From the NCBI GenBank assembly GCA_024694675.1, contig JAILJO010000079.1:1-52685 (forward strand): a DNA stretch of 52,685 nt, read 5' to 3'. Source of the DNA: Bacteroidales bacterium (GTDB lineage Bacteria > Bacteroidota > Bacteroidia > Bacteroidales > UBA932). Position 1 is the stretch's first letter. Every line of letters begins with the position of its first letter. A program made the translations under genes and the position numbers. Shown one piece after another: positions 50,633-52,685 of this stretch. The notes beneath the pieces are model-generated. The model was not told where the DNA came from, did not search any database, and was given only the letters and a program-made list of their open reading frames with translations.

Positions 50633-51037
50633 ATGAAACGTCTTCTGCTGACTCTGACCGCCGTTTTGGGAACCATGTTCATGGCTCATGGACAGTCATT
50701 CACCGTTAAGTTGAGCGGGGAGATGCCCGCAGAGGCTGCCGGAGTGCTGCTCCAGAGGTTTACCCAGATGCTTGAAGCCGGTTCGTTCACCGTCACGGAA
50801 GAGGCCACGGACACCGTCTGGGTCAGTGCAAACGTCGTTGAGCATATGACAACCCCCGGCTCAATTACCCAGAGCGTACTTGTACTGGATATTAAAACGG
50901 CTTACGGTGAGGCAGAGGAAACGTTCAGCGTAAAGGGCGTAGGAAAGGATGACGATGACGCCTGGCTGCGCGCCTGCAAGCAGGTCCTGCCCCGCTCCAA
51001 ACAAGCCCAGGAGTTTATTGAAAAACTAAAACAGTAA
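50633..51037 (+). CDS. Small secreted protein of unknown function
   Basis: This 134-aa protein has a clear signal peptide (to about 20, MAHGQ). The mature part is alpha/beta: KLSGEMPAEAAGVLLQRF, then VWVSANVVEHM, VLVLDIKTAYGEAEETFSVKG in pieces, and a C-terminal helix rich in Lys/Gln. A DDDDAW segment (about 111-116) precedes the last helix. I do not recognise a family; it is likely periplasmic. It lies 14 bp before a GH3 lipoprotein gene and shares its transcript. Confidence 0.7.
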   Translation: MKRLLLTLTAVLGTMFMAHGQSFTVKLSGEMPAEAAGVLLQRFTQMLEAGSFTVTEEATDTVWVSANVVEHMTTPGSITQSVLVLDIKTAYGEAEETFSVKGVGKDDDDAWLRACKQVLPRSKQAQEFIEKLKQ

Positions 51038-51051
51038 TCCCCATAACCAAC

Positions 51052-52685
51052 ATGAAGAAACTAGTAACCTTTATCCTGGCTTTGGCCGCAGCAGCTTGCA
51101 CACCGAAGCCGGCAGGCAAGTTTTTGCAGAACGATCCCCGCGTGGACCGGCTGATGAAGCAGATGACTCTGGACGAAAAGATTGGCCAGATGGTCCTGTT
51201 CACTTCCGACTGGTCCGTTACCGGTCCCTCCATGCGCCAGGGCTATTTGGACGATATCCGCGCCGGGCGCTGCGGCAACCTCCTGAACGCCTACACGGCA
51301 GAGTTCACCCACGAGGTGCAGCGAATAGCCGTTGAGGAAAGCCGCCTGGGTATTCCCATCCTGTTTGGTTACGACGTCATTCACGGTTTCCGCACAATTT
51401 TCCCCATAAACCTTGGCATGAGTGCCTCCTGGGACCTCCAGGCCATAGAAAAGAGCGCGCAGATAGCCGCAGAGGAAGCCGCCGCCGCCGGTCTTCAGTG
51501 GACCTACAGCCCCATGTGCGATATCTCCGTAGAACCCCGCTGGGGCCGCATAAGCGAGGGCTCCGGAGAAGACCCTTACCTTGGCAGCCTCATAGCTGCG
51601 GCAATGGTACGCGGTTATCAGGGAGATGACCTATCCGCAGACAATACAGTTCTGGCATGCGTCAAGCACTTTGCGGCATACGGTGCCCCTCAGGCCGGAC
51701 GTGATTACAATACCGTGGATATGAGCGAGCGCTGGCTCCGTGAATTTTACCTTCCGCCTTACAAAGCGGCGGTGGACGCCGGTGCACTCAGTGTCATGGC
51801 ATCGTTCAACGAACTTGATGGCATTCCCGCCCATGCCAACAAGCACCTCATGCAGGACATCCTCCGCGGGGAGTGGGGCTTTGAAGGCTTTATCGTCACG
51901 GACTATACCGGTATAAATGAAATGGTGATGCACGGGTATGCGGAGAATGAAGCCCATGCCGGAGTCCTTTCGGTGAACGCCGGTGTGGACATGGATATGA
52001 TGAGCGCATCGTTCATGAACTACCTCAAGGAGAAGGTGGAAAGCGGCGAAGTGTCGGAAAAGACCGTGGACGATGCCTGCCGCCGCGTCCTCAACCTTAA
52101 GGCCGCCCTGGGTCTGTTGGACGATCCCTATAAATACTGCGATCCCCAGCGCGAAAAAGACCGCACCCTCACCCCGGAGAACAAGGCCTTTGCCCGCAGT
52201 TTCGCGGCAGAGACCATGGTGCTCCTGAAAAATAACGGCATCCTCCCTCTGAGGAAAGGCGAGAAAGTGGCCGTCATTGGCCCCCTGGCAGATTCAAAGG
52301 ACGACCTTCTTGGCTCATGGAGAGGTGCCGGAGAAGTACAGTCCGTGCCTGCCAGCGTCCTTGACGCCATAAAGGAAGTCACTCCTGTAGCAGCCGGTGC
52401 CAGTAAAGTTGTCCTTGTGGCAGGCGAGCCCTGGAGCTGGACCGGCGAGGCCGCCTCCCGCAGCGACATCCGTCTTCCCAAGGAACAGACAGAGCTCCTG
52501 AGGCAGCTCAAGAAGCAGGGAAAGACCGTGGTGCTTGTACTCATGAACGGCCGTCCGCTGGATCTGAGCGAAGAGTCGGAACTTGCCGATGCCATCCTTG
52601 AAGCCTGGTATCCCGGCACCATGGGCGGATATGCAGTCGCCGATGTCCTTTTCGGTGATGTGAATCCCTGCGGAAAGCTTTCCGT
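51052..52685 (+). CDS. GH3 beta-glucosidase-like lipoprotein (partial, 3' end outside window)
   Basis: The frame runs 544 codons to the right edge without a stop. The signal has lipobox AAAC (Cys16). GH3 features are VDRLMKQMTLDEKIGQM, ILFGYDVIHGFRTIFP, EPRWGRISEGSGEDPYLG, KHFAAYGAPQAGRDY and nucleophile Asp284 in IVTDYTG, then the C-terminal domain start FAAETMVLLKNNGILPL. The arrangement is that of periplasmic BglX-type beta-glucosidases. It has its own upstream promoter and is not part of the long PUL operon, but it may act on the same oligosaccharides. It resembles the GH3 half of the fusion protein at 43,300-47,157 (RLGIPILFGYD, GRDY). Confidence 0.9.
   Translation, partial: MKKLVTFILALAAAACTPKPAGKFLQNDPRVDRLMKQMTLDEKIGQMVLFTSDWSVTGPSMRQGYLDDIRAGRCGNLLNAYTAEFTHEVQRIAVEESRLGIPILFGYDVIHGFRTIFPINLGMSASWDLQAIEKSAQIAAEEAAAAGLQWTYSPMCDISVEPRWGRISEGSGEDPYLGSLIAAAMVRGYQGDDLSADNTVLACVKHFAAYGAPQAGRDYNTVDMSERWLREFYLPPYKAAVDAGALSVMASFNELDGIPAHANKHLMQDILRGEWGFEGFIVTDYTGINEMVMHGYAENEAHAGVLSVNAGVDMDMMSASFMNYLKEKVESGEVSEKTVDDACRRVLNLKAALGLLDDPYKYCDPQREKDRTLTPENKAFARSFAAETMVLLKNNGILPLRKGEKVAVIGPLADSKDDLLGSWRGAGEVQSVPASVLDAIKEVTPVAAGASKVVLVAGEPWSWTGEAASRSDIRLPKEQTELLRQLKKQGKTVVLVLMNGRPLDLSEESELADAILEAWYPGTMGGYAVADVLFGDVNPCGKLS

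Noticed and set aside
1..52685. CRISPR arrays, insertion sequences, phage genes
   Set aside because: No regularly spaced direct repeats, transposase, integrase or phage structural genes are visible in any frame.

Overview
The window comes from a bacterium of the phylum Bacteroidota, most likely order Bacteroidales (a gut or rumen type). Three things point there: SusC/SusD pairs with a hybrid two-component regulator, type V (fimbrillin) pilus genes, and promoters that fit the Bacteroidota consensus (TTTG about 19-21 nt before TAnnTTTG) with no clear Shine-Dalgarno sequences. Coding density is very high and most genes are GC-rich. An AT-richer island lies at about 11.7-14.5 kb. The genus cannot be named from the sequence alone.

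Region 1 (1-11,800, minus strand) is a fimbrial operon read right to left from a promoter at about 11,757-11,787. It encodes a 623-aa outer-membrane protein (two OmpA-like modules plus a DUF3575 barrel), a DUF5119 lipoprotein, and seven fimbrillin-like lipoproteins in tandem, the last cut by the window edge. Every fimbrillin has a lipobox cysteine followed 22-34 residues later by a Thr-Lys-Ala motif. Four of the gaps between fimbrillin genes carry related hairpins with a constant loop and covarying stems.

Region 2 (11,800-20,700, plus strand) is regulatory. Divergent from the pilus operon lie a second OmpA-like lipoprotein and a membrane-spanning AraC-type regulator that has a periplasmic domain but no kinase. 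A second transcript encodes a small fimbrillin-like lipoprotein, a multi-pass membrane AraC regulator, a single-domain response regulator and a full hybrid two-component system (HTCS). It ends at an intrinsic terminator.

Region 3 (20,720-50,335, plus strand) is a polysaccharide utilization locus of 17 genes. No gap exceeds 20 bp and many stop and start codons overlap. The order is: two DUF4832-like TIM-barrel lipoproteins, SusC, SusD, SusE, a small ORF, a fimbrillin-domain lipoprotein, a second small ORF, a second fimbrillin-domain lipoprotein, a third DUF4832-like protein, GH3 with a PA14 insert, an FAD oxidoreductase, a GH36-like alpha-galactosidase, a DUF4886/SGNH protein, a GH2-GH3 fusion, GH2 and an SGNH hydrolase. 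The HTCS presumably senses a released oligosaccharide and activates the promoter near 20,722. SusC/D/E and the fimbrillin-domain lipoproteins would bind and import glycan, and the hydrolases would trim alpha-galactosyl, beta-galactosyl/glucuronyl-type, beta-glucosyl and acyl groups. The true substrate is not evident.

Region 4 (50,336-52,685) holds inverted repeats, a minus-strand tRNA-Val(UAC) with its own terminator and promoter, a small secreted protein, and the 5' part of a second GH3 lipoprotein.

The most novel aspects are: (i) fimbrillin domains reused as glycan-binding lipoproteins inside a PUL, with shuffled C-terminal domains and paired small ORFs; (ii) three DUF4832-like proteins with a conserved Glu pair that look like an uncharacterised clan-A-type glycosidase family; (iii) the covarying hairpins in the pilus operon; and (iv) the kinase-less transmembrane AraC regulator paired with an OmpA-like lipoprotein.
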